Source: JALOOE01 sp964423545 (GTDB taxonomy: Bacteria > Chloroflexota > Anaerolineae > CG2-30-64-16). From it: DNA of 6,032 nucleotides. This document shows, one piece after another, positions 1 to 5,380 of this stretch. Made by a program: the position numbers and the translations under genes. The notes under the pieces were generated by a model, which saw only the letters and a program-made list of their open reading frames with translations, ran no database searches and was not told the origin of the DNA. The stretch spans positions 1 to 6,032 of the forward strand of contig CAYRFV010000319.1 of assembly GCA_964423545.1 (NCBI GenBank). The letters run 5' to 3'. Position 1 is the first letter of the stretch. Each line of letters starts with the position of its first letter.

Positions 1-26
1 GATGTCATTCTGCTGCGGGTATAGCA

Positions 27-1319
27 CTATGGCCTTCCTGATGCTCGATGGTGCAGTTTGGGCGCGGCGATGAAGCTCAGGCCGTGCTCGGTCAGCGCCC
101 GCGCCGTGCGATCGACCGACTCGTGTTTGTCGAGGTAGTTGCGCAGCAGGGCGGGCATATCGCCGGCTGACTCGATCTCCTCCTTGGCACGGAAGTAGTC
201 CAGCACGTCGGACGGACGCGTGCGTGTGCGTTCGATCTCGGGGTCGCTCCCCTCGTGCTTGGCCGAGATGTTCGGCACATGGCCGGCCAACGCCACCAGC
301 TCGTCTCGCCGGTTATACGGCTGGATGACGACGCTCTTCCAGCACTCGGTGATGTGGTGCTCGATGCGGACGACATCCTCGAAGCCGAGCGCCCGCCGCA
401 CCTGGGCGGTGATCTCGATGGTCTCGTTGTTGACCGAGTTGCTGAGGTTGAAGCCGATCAGCGGGCAGGCGCCATCATCGCGCGAGAAGAGCTTGGCGCC
501 GATCAACGTCCAGAGGGCGGCATAGGGATTATCGTTCCCCATGAAGACCGAGATCTTGAACTCGTTGTTGATGCCCAGCTTGTGCAGCAGGTAGCCGGCG
601 AGCACCGTGCCGGGATTGATGTTGAGCACCTGGCGCACCCCGTAGCGGGTGTAGTAGTACAGGTACTCGTCCACCCACTTCAGTACGTGGTCGTTGGGTT
701 GTCCGATCCCGCCGAAGTAGCCGGTGATCGTCGCCGGCCCGCCCAGGTGGATGTTCGAGCCGTCGGCGCCCTTGGTGTCGAGCGTCTCGACATACGATGC
801 CCCCATCACCTGCATTGCGGCCGCGAAGGCGAGCAGGTCGCCGCAATCCGCCTCCGATTCGCGCATCTTGCGCACGCGGATGAAGCGGCCGGGCATCAGC
901 TCGCCCGCGTCGATCGCCTGCCGCGCCTCTGCTATCAACCAGGGGAAATACTGCGCAGCACTGATCTCAAGGGTGACTGCGAAGTCGTGCTGGAACGCCA
1001 TGCCCTCGGCGCGCGGCCCGAGCACCTTCCGTCGATAGTCTGCCTCGCTGATGAACGCGCCGGCGTCGCGCTGCTCGATCAGCCACTGGATGTCGTCCAG
1101 GTAGCGGCAGTTGTGCTCGGCCAGCCGCAGCAGCAGATTGTCGAGGTCGCCCGCCTCGCGCGCCTGGCGGTTGATCTCCTCCGGCGCGCCGTACTTCGCC
1201 ACCACGGCCAGCAGATCATTGACCACACGCGACTCGGGATCGAGCAGCAAGGCGTTGATCTCGTCCAGGCGACTCTGTGGAATGCGCAGTCTGGCGCGCA
1301 ACTGATCCGGCGTCATCAT
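27..1319 (-). CDS. Conserved-looking protein of unknown function, downstream of panB
   Basis: A 430-residue protein that I do not recognise as a named family. It has no signal peptide or obvious membrane segment, so it is probably cytosolic. The N-terminal ~110 residues are helical and charged. Residues about 140-355 look like a compact enzyme domain with dense Gly/Asn/His motifs: LDTKGADGSN (180-189), HLGGPATITGYFGG (191-204), NINPGT (233-238), MGNDNP (260-265), GFNLSNSVNNET (289-300), RIEHHITE (318-325) and QPYNRRDEL (333-341). The alternation resembles an alpha/beta barrel, but that is inference. The start has tandem ATG codons (1317-1319 and 1314-1316). A 9-base match to the anti-Shine-Dalgarno sequence sits just upstream and suits either one, the second having the more usual spacing. 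The gene follows panB by 88 bp on the same strand, so co-transcription and a related metabolic role are likely. It ends with TAG at 27-29. Confidence 0.85.
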   Translation of the reverse strand: MMTPDQLRARLRIPQSRLDEINALLLDPESRVVNDLLAVVAKYGAPEEINRQAREAGDLDNLLLRLAEHNCRYLDDIQWLIEQRDAGAFISEADYRRKVLGPRAEGMAFQHDFAVTLEISAAQYFPWLIAEARQAIDAGELMPGRFIRVRKMRESEADCGDLLAFAAAMQVMGASYVETLDTKGADGSNIHLGGPATITGYFGGIGQPNDHVLKWVDEYLYYYTRYGVRQVLNINPGTVLAGYLLHKLGINNEFKISVFMGNDNPYAALWTLIGAKLFSRDDGACPLIGFNLSNSVNNETIEITAQVRRALGFEDVVRIEHHITECWKSVVIQPYNRRDELVALAGHVPNISAKHEGSDPEIERTRTRPSDVLDYFRAKEEIESAGDMPALLRNYLDKHESVDRTARALTEHGLSFIAAPKLHHRASGRP

Positions 1320-1339
1320 GTTTCACCTCCTCGTGAAAC
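1320..1339 (-). promoter_or_regulatory. Hairpin presenting the Shine-Dalgarno sequence in its loop
   Basis: Read on the minus strand, the leader is GTTTCAC, GAGGAG, GTGAAAC, immediately followed by ATGATG. The two 7-base arms are perfectly complementary and the 6-base loop is the purine-rich ribosome binding site. The ribosome-binding stretch AGGAGGTGA (1331-1323) matches the canonical 16S tail complement over 9 bases, five in the loop and four in the 3' arm. Folding would therefore half-expose and half-mask it. Whether this regulates translation is inference. Confidence 0.6.
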
Positions 1340-1407
1340 CGTTACGGGGCGCGTCGCGACGCCTTCGCGGCGCCGCCTCGATCCCCACAAGCGCTCATCC
1401 GCCTGCA

Positions 1408-2268
1408 TCATGCCTCTTGCTCCACCAGGCGTCGCAGCTCCGCGTACTCCTCTTCTTTGATGCCGAAATAGCGCTCCGGCTCCGGGAACACCTTCGTTGT
1501 CACTTCCTGGACGTACTGCTTCAGACCGTCGCCGATCACCTTGCCGGCATCCCCGTACTTCTTTGCCATCTTCGGCGTGAAGCGGGGATAGAGGCCGAAC
1601 ATGTCGTGGAAGATCAGCAGCTGGCCGTGGGCGCTCGGCCCGCTGCCCAGGCTGATGATCGGGACCTTCGCCCGCTCCGAGATCAGCGCGCACACCTGGT
1701 CAGGCACCAGCTCCAGCAGGATCGCCATCGCGCCGGCCTCCTCCAGCGCTCGCGCATCGTCCACGATCTTCTTGGCCTGCCTGGCGTTCTTGCCCTGGAG
1801 GCGGAAGCCGCCCAGGCTCGAGACGCTCTGCGGGGTCAGACCGAGGTGGCCCATCACCGGGATGCCAGCCGCGACGATGGCGCGCACGCGCGAGCACATC
1901 TCGATGCCCCCTTCCAGCTTGATGCCATCGCATGCGGCTTCGGCCATGAAGCGACCCGCGTTCAGCACCGCCGACTCGTCCGACGCCTGGTAGCTCATGT
2001 AGGGCATATCGCCGATCAGCCAGCCATTGGGCGTGCCCCGGCGCACGGCTGCCGCGTGGCGGATCATATCAGCCATGGTGACCGGCAGGGTGGATTCATA
2101 GCCGAGCATTGTCATGCCCAGGCTGTCGCCGACCAGCACGATATCGATCCCGGCCTGTTCCACCAGAGTGGCCATCGGGTAATCGTAGCAGGTGATCATG
2201 GTCAGGGGAACGCCCTTCGCCATCTTGTCGAAGAGCACCGGAAGAGACACTTTTTTGCGCTCAGTCAT
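1408..2268 (-). CDS. panB: 3-methyl-2-oxobutanoate hydroxymethyltransferase (PanB) or close paralogue
   Basis: PanB transfers a hydroxymethyl group from 5,10-methylenetetrahydrofolate to 2-oxoisovalerate, giving ketopantoate in cytosolic pantothenate/CoA synthesis. The 286-residue product, slightly longer than the 264 of E. coli PanB, has the family pattern throughout. VGDSLGM (46-52) carries the metal-binding Asp48 and substrate Ser49. STLPVT is at 59-64. IGDMPYMSY (85-93) has metal Asp87. IKLEGG (116-121) has Lys117 and metal Glu119. GHLGLTPQSV is at 140-149, and Glu186 in LELVP matches the catalytic glutamate. It departs from the usual pattern at residues 206-216, where SLGSGPSAHGQ replaces the common GIGAG...DGQ, and the tail after 255 is extended. 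The ATG at 2268 is chosen because AAGGAG lies 7 bases upstream (2276-2281) and homology starts here; the frame stays open further upstream, but those residues are not PanB-like. First gene of a probable operon. Confidence 0.92.
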   Translation of the reverse strand: MTERKKVSLPVLFDKMAKGVPLTMITCYDYPMATLVEQAGIDIVLVGDSLGMTMLGYESTLPVTMADMIRHAAAVRRGTPNGWLIGDMPYMSYQASDESAVLNAGRFMAEAACDGIKLEGGIEMCSRVRAIVAAGIPVMGHLGLTPQSVSSLGGFRLQGKNARQAKKIVDDARALEEAGAMAILLELVPDQVCALISERAKVPIISLGSGPSAHGQLLIFHDMFGLYPRFTPKMAKKYGDAGKVIGDGLKQYVQEVTTKVFPEPERYFGIKEEEYAELRRLVEQEA

Positions 2269-2329
2269 GAGCCAACTCCTTCGTGGGCGATACGCAGGAA
2301 AGATGATGCGAGAGAAGCTGGAACCGAGT

Positions 2330-2360
2330 GCGACCGGCCAGCCAGGGCGCCGAGGGTCGC
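2330..2360 (-). other. Stem-loop in the panB leader
   Basis: The presumed panB leader contains GCGAC and CGGC (minus strand), a 10-base loop, then GCCG and GTCGC. This forms a nine-pair stem broken by a 3-base bulge on the 5' side. It lies about 60 nt upstream of the start codon. There is no T-run after it, so it does not look like a simple intrinsic terminator, and I see no known riboswitch pattern. Confidence 0.3.
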
Positions 2361-2381
2361 AGCACACGCTTCCGGTTCTCC

Positions 2382-2410
2382 AGTTTACACAGGAACCCCG
2401 GTTTTGGCAA
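2382..2410 (-). promoter_or_regulatory. Candidate sigma70-type promoter for panB
   Basis: On the minus strand a -35 box TTGCCA (2405-2410, five of six consensus bases) is followed after exactly 17 bp by a -10 box TAAACT (2382-2387, four of six). Transcription would start near 2375 and give a leader of roughly 107 nt before the panB ATG. The call rests on motif and spacing only. Confidence 0.5.
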
Positions 2411-2448
2411 CTGGTGGAGCTGTTGAAATCGTCCGTGTGGGCCGGAGC

Positions 2449-2477
2449 TTGACAGAACTCGCAAGGGATGACAGGAT
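2449..2477 (+). promoter_or_regulatory. Candidate promoter for the amidohydrolase gene
   Basis: A perfect -35 hexamer TTGACA (2449-2454) is followed after 17 bp by CAGGAT (2472-2477), a weak -10 box that keeps the key A at position 2 and T at position 6. Transcription would start around 2484, giving a short leader of about 18-24 nt that contains the GGAGGAG ribosome binding site (2493-2499). This promoter is divergent from that of panB, with about 40 bp between the two -35 boxes. Confidence 0.45.
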
Positions 2478-2501
2478 GAGAGCACCACGCTTGGAGGAGC
2501 A

Positions 2502-3266
2502 ATGGCTATGATCATCGATGCAGACTGCCACATCTCATCGCATCGCTTCGATGCGCTGGCGCTCACTGCGCCCGATCTGATCAGCGAGATGGACCGCGCC
2601 GGGGTGCATAAGGCGCTCGTCTGGCTGAAGCCACCGTATCACAAGGAGATCGCGCCNNNNNNNNNNGTCTATCAGGCGATGCGGGCCTATCCGGACCGCC
2701 TGATCGGCTTTGGCTGGGTCAATCCGAGATTGGGTGCGGAGGTCGCACGGGCAACCATCAAGCAGTCTTTTGAGGAGTATGGCTTCTGGGGCGTCAAATT
2801 CAATGGCGCGCAGGACGACTACGTGATCGACGATCCGGCCATCCTGCCGCTCATCGAGGCGGCCGCCGCATACGGCAAACCCCTGGCGTTCCACATCGGC
2901 GCCGACTATTACGAAAACACGCACCCCCATCGGCTTGGGCGCATTGCGGCGCGCTTCCCGGAGACGCCGCTGCTCATGGTGCATATGGGCGGTGCGGGCA
3001 CACCCGCCCTTAGCCGCTCGGCGGTCGAGGCGGCAGCGGAGCATCCGAACATGACGCTGATCAGCAGCGCCATTGGGGAGCGAGCGATCCTGGCCGCGCT
3101 CGAGGCGCTCGGCCCCGACCGCTTGTGCTTTGGCAGCGATATGCCGTTCGGTCTGATGCACGTCCAGCTCGCCATGCACCGTGCGCTGCTGCGGGATCAC
3201 GAGCCATCGGTCCAGGCGCGGGTGCTCGGGGGAAACCTGGCGCGCGTGCTGGGCCTACCCGGCTGA
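2502..3266 (+). CDS. Amidohydrolase-2 family metal-dependent hydrolase (contains a 10-N gap)
   Basis: A TIM-barrel metal-dependent hydrolase or decarboxylase of the amidohydrolase-2 (ACMSD-like) type; the substrate is unknown. Visible motifs in order are IDADCH (5-10), the first-strand metal motif with Asp8 replacing the more usual first His and His10 kept; GVKF (97-100); HIGAD (131-135); MVHMGG (159-164); and FGSDMPFG (210-217), whose Asp213 matches the conserved catalytic Asp. At 254 residues it is at the short end for the family. Ten Ns at 2657-2666 hide about three residues. The frame is continuous if exactly ten bases are missing, which the good homology on both sides supports. GGAGGAG (2493-2499) precedes two in-frame ATGs, at 2502 and 2508; the second is better spaced from the AGGAG part and places the start directly before IIDAD. 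It is divergent from panB and convergent with the NTP pyrophosphatase block. Confidence 0.88.
   Translation: MAMIIDADCHISSHRFDALALTAPDLISEMDRAGVHKALVWLKPPYHKEIAXXXXVYQAMRAYPDRLIGFGWVNPRLGAEVARATIKQSFEEYGFWGVKFNGAQDDYVIDDPAILPLIEAAAAYGKPLAFHIGADYYENTHPHRLGRIAARFPETPLLMVHMGGAGTPALSRSAVEAAAEHPNMTLISSAIGERAILAALEALGPDRLCFGSDMPFGLMHVQLAMHRALLRDHEPSVQARVLGGNLARVLGLPG
2657..2666. other. Assembly gap (10 Ns)
   Basis: Ten consecutive undetermined bases lie inside the amidohydrolase gene, after codon 51. A fixed run of ten often marks a scaffold join of estimated length, so the true number of missing bases may differ. Confidence 0.98.
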
Positions 3267-3289
3267 TGACCAGCGGATGATGGCTTCCC

Positions 3290-3478
3290 TCAGCCAGTCC
3301 GGTGCGTCATCCAACGGCGGCTGGGGGTGCTGCGCGTCATGCGTTCGGCGCGCTCGAGCTGGTCCGCGAGCGGAGGCACATGCCGGGCCGCGCGCTCCTC
3401 ATCGGTTATCGCCGGCTCTACATCCCAGAACCGGTATCTTCTGCCATCGGGCACGAACTGCGTGCCGTATTCCTGCAC
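3290..3478 (-). CDS. Small hypothetical protein overlapping the NTP pyrophosphatase gene
   Basis: A 62-residue ORF starting at GTG (3476-3478) and ending TGA at 3290-3292. It overlaps the 3' end of the preceding gene by 61 bp in another frame. Its sequence is not repetitive and reads like a real small protein: a YGTQFVPDGRRYRFWDVEP segment (residues 4-22), then an acidic helix-like ITDEERAARHVPPLADQLERAER (24-46) and a basic tail. Codons largely follow the GC-rich style of neighbouring genes. The ribosome binding site is weak, with only GGGA a few bases upstream, so translational coupling to the preceding gene would be needed. I do not recognise a family. It could also be a chance frame, or a C-terminal piece displaced by a frameshift. 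Confidence 0.4.
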   Translation of the reverse strand: MQEYGTQFVPDGRRYRFWDVEPAITDEERAARHVPPLADQLERAERMTRSTPSRRWMTHRTG

Positions 3479-3855
3479 AGGATTCCCGCGAGATCGGGTT
3501 CTGAAAACTGCGCCGACTTCAGCACCTTGCCGTCCTCCCGGTAGATCGGCCGGCCGTGCGCGTCAAGCTTGCTCATGTTGCTGCGATGCACTTCATCGAA
3601 CAGCGCATCCGCCGCCTCCTGGAGTCCGTGGGTGATGTAGGTGCCGAAGAGGACGTAGGCGAGGTCGGTCAGGGCATCGGCAACAGCGACGAGATCGCCC
3701 GATGCCGACGCCGCCTTGTACTCCTCCAGCTCTTCCTCCAGCAAGCTGATGCGCAGGCGGCGCAGCTCGGCCGGGATCGAGCCCGTGGGGACGGCGGCCA
3801 CGGCCAGCCCGAACGCGTCATGGAACTGCTGAACCTGGCGGATGTTGTCTTGCAC
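3418..3855 (-). CDS. MazG/HisE-like all-alpha nucleoside triphosphate pyrophosphohydrolase
   Basis: A 145-residue protein of the all-alpha NTP pyrophosphatase superfamily (MazG, HisE, DR2231-like), cytosolic enzymes that hydrolyse NTPs to NMP and pyrophosphate, often to clean non-canonical nucleotides. Visible pattern: VQQFHDAFG (8-16); LLEEELEEY (38-46), supplying the ExxE metal-binding glutamates; GDLVAVADALTDLAYVLFGT (53-72), with Asp60 and Asp64 of the second metal motif; and EVHRSNMSKLD...G..IYREDGKVLK (88-113), a signature of this subgroup. The start is set at GTG 3853-3855: GGAG lies 7 bases upstream (3863-3866) and homology begins there. The same frame stays open for 97 more codons upstream, but only because it runs through a 45-bp repeat array. 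Residues after about 126 look non-homologous and overlap the next small ORF. It probably shares a transcript with the ATP-grasp gene upstream. Confidence 0.85.
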   Translation of the reverse strand: MQDNIRQVQQFHDAFGLAVAAVPTGSIPAELRRLRISLLEEELEEYKAASASGDLVAVADALTDLAYVLFGTYITHGLQEAADALFDEVHRSNMSKLDAHGRPIYREDGKVLKSAQFSEPDLAGILCRNTARSSCPMAEDTGSGM

Positions 3856-3872
3856 GCAACGTCTCCGATCTC

Positions 3873-4149
3873 GCAGTGCGCTGTAACACAAGCCGCCGGC
3901 TTGTGGCGCACACAAGCGCAGTGCGCTGTAACACAAGCCGCCGGCTTGTGGCGCCCATAAGCGCAATGCGCTGTAACACAAGCCACCGGCTTGTGGCGCC
4001 CATAAGCGCAATGCGCTGTAACACAAGCCACCGGCTTGTGGCGCCCATAAGCGCAATGCGCTGTAACACAAGCCGCCGGCTTGTGGCGCACACAAGCGCA
4101 ATCCGCCGTAACACAAGCCGCCGGCTTGTGGCGCACACAAGCGCAATCC
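3873..4149. repeat. 45-bp palindromic tandem repeat array, six units plus a partial
   Basis: Six head-to-tail units of exactly 45 bp start at 3873, 3918, 3963, 4008, 4053 and 4098, with a 7-base start of a seventh at 4143. Each unit has a near-perfect 19-bp palindrome, CACAAGCC-GCC-GGCTTGTG (ACC in the centre of units 3 and 4), flanked by GCGC on both sides. Units 3 and 4 are identical. Units 1, 5 and 6 share CACACAAGC after the palindrome, whereas units 2-4 have CCCATAAGC there. Units 1 and 2 have GCAGTGCGCT, units 3-5 GCAATGCGCT and unit 6 GCAATCCGCC. This mosaic suggests duplication by unequal exchange. Because 45 is a multiple of three and the minus strand lacks stops, all three minus frames are open through the array. 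Confidence 0.97.
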
Positions 4150-4160
4150 AGCGGATTGCG
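4142..4160. other. 8-bp-stem hairpin between the ATP-grasp stop and the repeat array
   Basis: CGCAATCC, AGC, GGATTGCG form a perfect 8-bp stem with a 3-base loop, beginning 15 bp downstream of the ATP-grasp stop codon in the minus direction. The left arm doubles as the start of a partial seventh repeat unit. No T-run follows on either strand, so it may be a 3'-end stabiliser or the array boundary rather than a classical terminator. Confidence 0.5.
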
Positions 4161-4175
4161 GTACGTTCAGGATCC

Positions 4176-5333
4176 CTATTCCCGCTCCAGCGCATATTGC
4201 AGGGCTGACTGAAGCTCTTCCAAGTCGGGGGAGCGGAAGACGTACCCCTCGTCGCCGATGGCTGTCCGAAAGACGGAGGTGATCTGCTCGTGGTGACTCA
4301 GCAGGCGGCCGAATGCTTGCCGGATGTCGGCGTAGTCGTGGCGGTAGCTGCGGCCGTGCCGGCGACCCGCATAACCGACGTGATACTTTCGCTGCCAGGG
4401 ACCGCCGGCCGGCTTGCCCAGGACTATGTTCGCCCAGGCCTGGTACAAGTCACCGTCGATCGCCCAGTTGAACATGTCCATCGTGAGTCCACCCGGCGGC
4501 CGCATGTTCACTTCCAGCGCCACCAGTGGGCCCGCCTCGGTGCGGAAGAACTCCAGGTGAAAGAATCGCTCGCTGACGCCGAACTCGCGCAGCGTGCGCA
4601 AGCCGAGTTCCTCGAGGTCGGCGGGCAGCTCGCGCATCGAGTAGTAGGAGATATCGCGCTCCTCGTTGACCGTCTCCATGATGCCCTGCGAGAAGACGTG
4701 CGAAGTGAAGCAGACCGGAGTCCCATCGGGGCCGGCCAGACCGTCGAAAGAGACGATGGCGCCGCGGATGAACTCCTCCGCGATGTAGTCGATCGGCGGT
4801 TTCGCGGCGAAGAAGGCGCCCAACTGCTCGTCGCTGTCGATGCGATAGGTGCTGGCGGCGCCGACGCCGATGTCGGGTTTGGCGACGATCGGGTAACCTA
4901 CTTCCGCTACGAGAGCGATCGCTTCATCCCATGACCGGATGACGCGGCCCCGCGCGACCGGGATGCCGGCGGCCATGTAACGCGCCTTCATGCGCGACTT
5001 GGCCTTCAGGTCCAGGATCTGATCGCGCTTGATGCCGGCGATGTTGAAATCGGTGCGCAGGTGTGCGTCGCTCTCCAGCCAGTGCTCGTTATGTGATTCG
5101 AGGCGATCGATCTTGCCGTGGCGGTACGTCAGGAACGCGACGCCCCGCAGCTGGTTAGCGTAAGTCATCTCATCGACGCGAAAGTACTCGGTGAGCGCGG
5201 TGCGCAGCTCGTATCGCAGGGAGTCGTAGGCTATATCACCGATTCCCAGGACGTTCGCTCCGCTCCGGCGCAGCGCCACGCAGAAGTTGTAGTAGTTCGG
5301 CGGAAAATGCGGGGAAACGATGACGATGTTCAT
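4176..5333 (-). CDS. ATP-grasp domain carboxylate ligase of unknown substrate
   Basis: A 385-residue cytosolic ATP-grasp enzyme. This fold ligates a carboxylate to an amine or thiol via an acyl-phosphate; the substrate here cannot be read from sequence. Layout: a Rossmann-like pre-ATP-grasp domain (1-105, beginning MNIVIVSPHFPP with GIGD at 30-33); KAKSRMKARYMAAGIPVARG (110-129), opening the ATP-grasp fold; YPIVAKPDIGVGAAS (147-161), with ATP-binding Lys152 and a Gly-rich loop; EEFIRGAIVSFDG (186-198), with the adenine-side glutamates; HLEFF (259-263); and LEVNMRPPGG (273-282), with the metal-binding Glu274 and Asn276. The tail from 315 is Tyr/Arg/His-rich (YHVGYAGRRHGRSYRHDY, 317-334). ATG at 5333 has GAGGAG 9 bases upstream and is the only sensible start. 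It is divergent from the thioesterase and leads the block that ends in the NTP pyrophosphatase. Confidence 0.88.
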   Translation of the reverse strand: MNIVIVSPHFPPNYYNFCVALRRSGANVLGIGDIAYDSLRYELRTALTEYFRVDEMTYANQLRGVAFLTYRHGKIDRLESHNEHWLESDAHLRTDFNIAGIKRDQILDLKAKSRMKARYMAAGIPVARGRVIRSWDEAIALVAEVGYPIVAKPDIGVGAASTYRIDSDEQLGAFFAAKPPIDYIAEEFIRGAIVSFDGLAGPDGTPVCFTSHVFSQGIMETVNEERDISYYSMRELPADLEELGLRTLREFGVSERFFHLEFFRTEAGPLVALEVNMRPPGGLTMDMFNWAIDGDLYQAWANIVLGKPAGGPWQRKYHVGYAGRRHGRSYRHDYADIRQAFGRLLSHHEQITSVFRTAIGDEGYVFRSPDLEELQSALQYALERE

Positions 5334-5380
5334 GACGCTTCACTCCTCTCGCACCCGTGCTCAGCCGTCTGGCGGAGCGC

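Larger units (their letters stand above)
3856..4175. other. Intergenic region filled by a tandem repeat array
   Basis: This 320-bp gap between the ATP-grasp gene and the NTP pyrophosphatase gene is almost all repeat array (3873-4149). The remainder is the pyrophosphatase ribosome binding site (3863-3866) and a short hairpin (4142-4160) beside the ATP-grasp stop codon. I see no independent gene or clear promoter in it. Confidence 0.85.

Noticed and set aside
1351..1362. 12-bp perfect palindrome GCGTCGCGACGC between panB and the downstream gene
   Set aside because: A single short GC-only palindrome in GC-rich DNA is easily due to chance; it has no T-run and no second copy that I can see.
255..1460. 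Long plus-strand open frame of about 400 codons opposite the unknown gene
   Set aside because: It is the antisense shadow of the 430-residue gene, a common effect in GC-rich DNA. Its translation is rich in Arg/Ala/Val/Asp without family-like motifs, and it has no ribosome binding site.
2269..2502. PanB starting upstream at 2502
   Set aside because: The extra 78 residues have no PanB similarity, span the candidate promoter and leader, and a good ribosome binding site precedes the ATG at 2268.
1318..2511. Long plus-strand open frame opposite panB
   Set aside because: It is the antisense shadow of a confidently identified panB gene and also runs through the divergent promoter region.
3267..3289. 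Bidirectional terminator between the convergent amidohydrolase and small ORF
   Set aside because: The gap is only 23 bp and shows no stem followed by T-runs on either strand.
3856..4146. N-terminal extension of the NTP pyrophosphatase through the repeat
   Set aside because: The extension is purely the periodic translation of the array; a GTG with a well-spaced GGAG lies exactly where homology begins.
3873..4149. Possible CRISPR array
   Set aside because: The stretches between the palindromes are almost identical from unit to unit, so there are no unique spacers, and no cas genes are nearby. It is a plain tandem repeat.
4290..4934. Plus-strand open frame opposite the ATP-grasp gene
   Set aside because: It is an antisense shadow lying entirely inside a clear ATP-grasp coding sequence, with no recognisable motifs.
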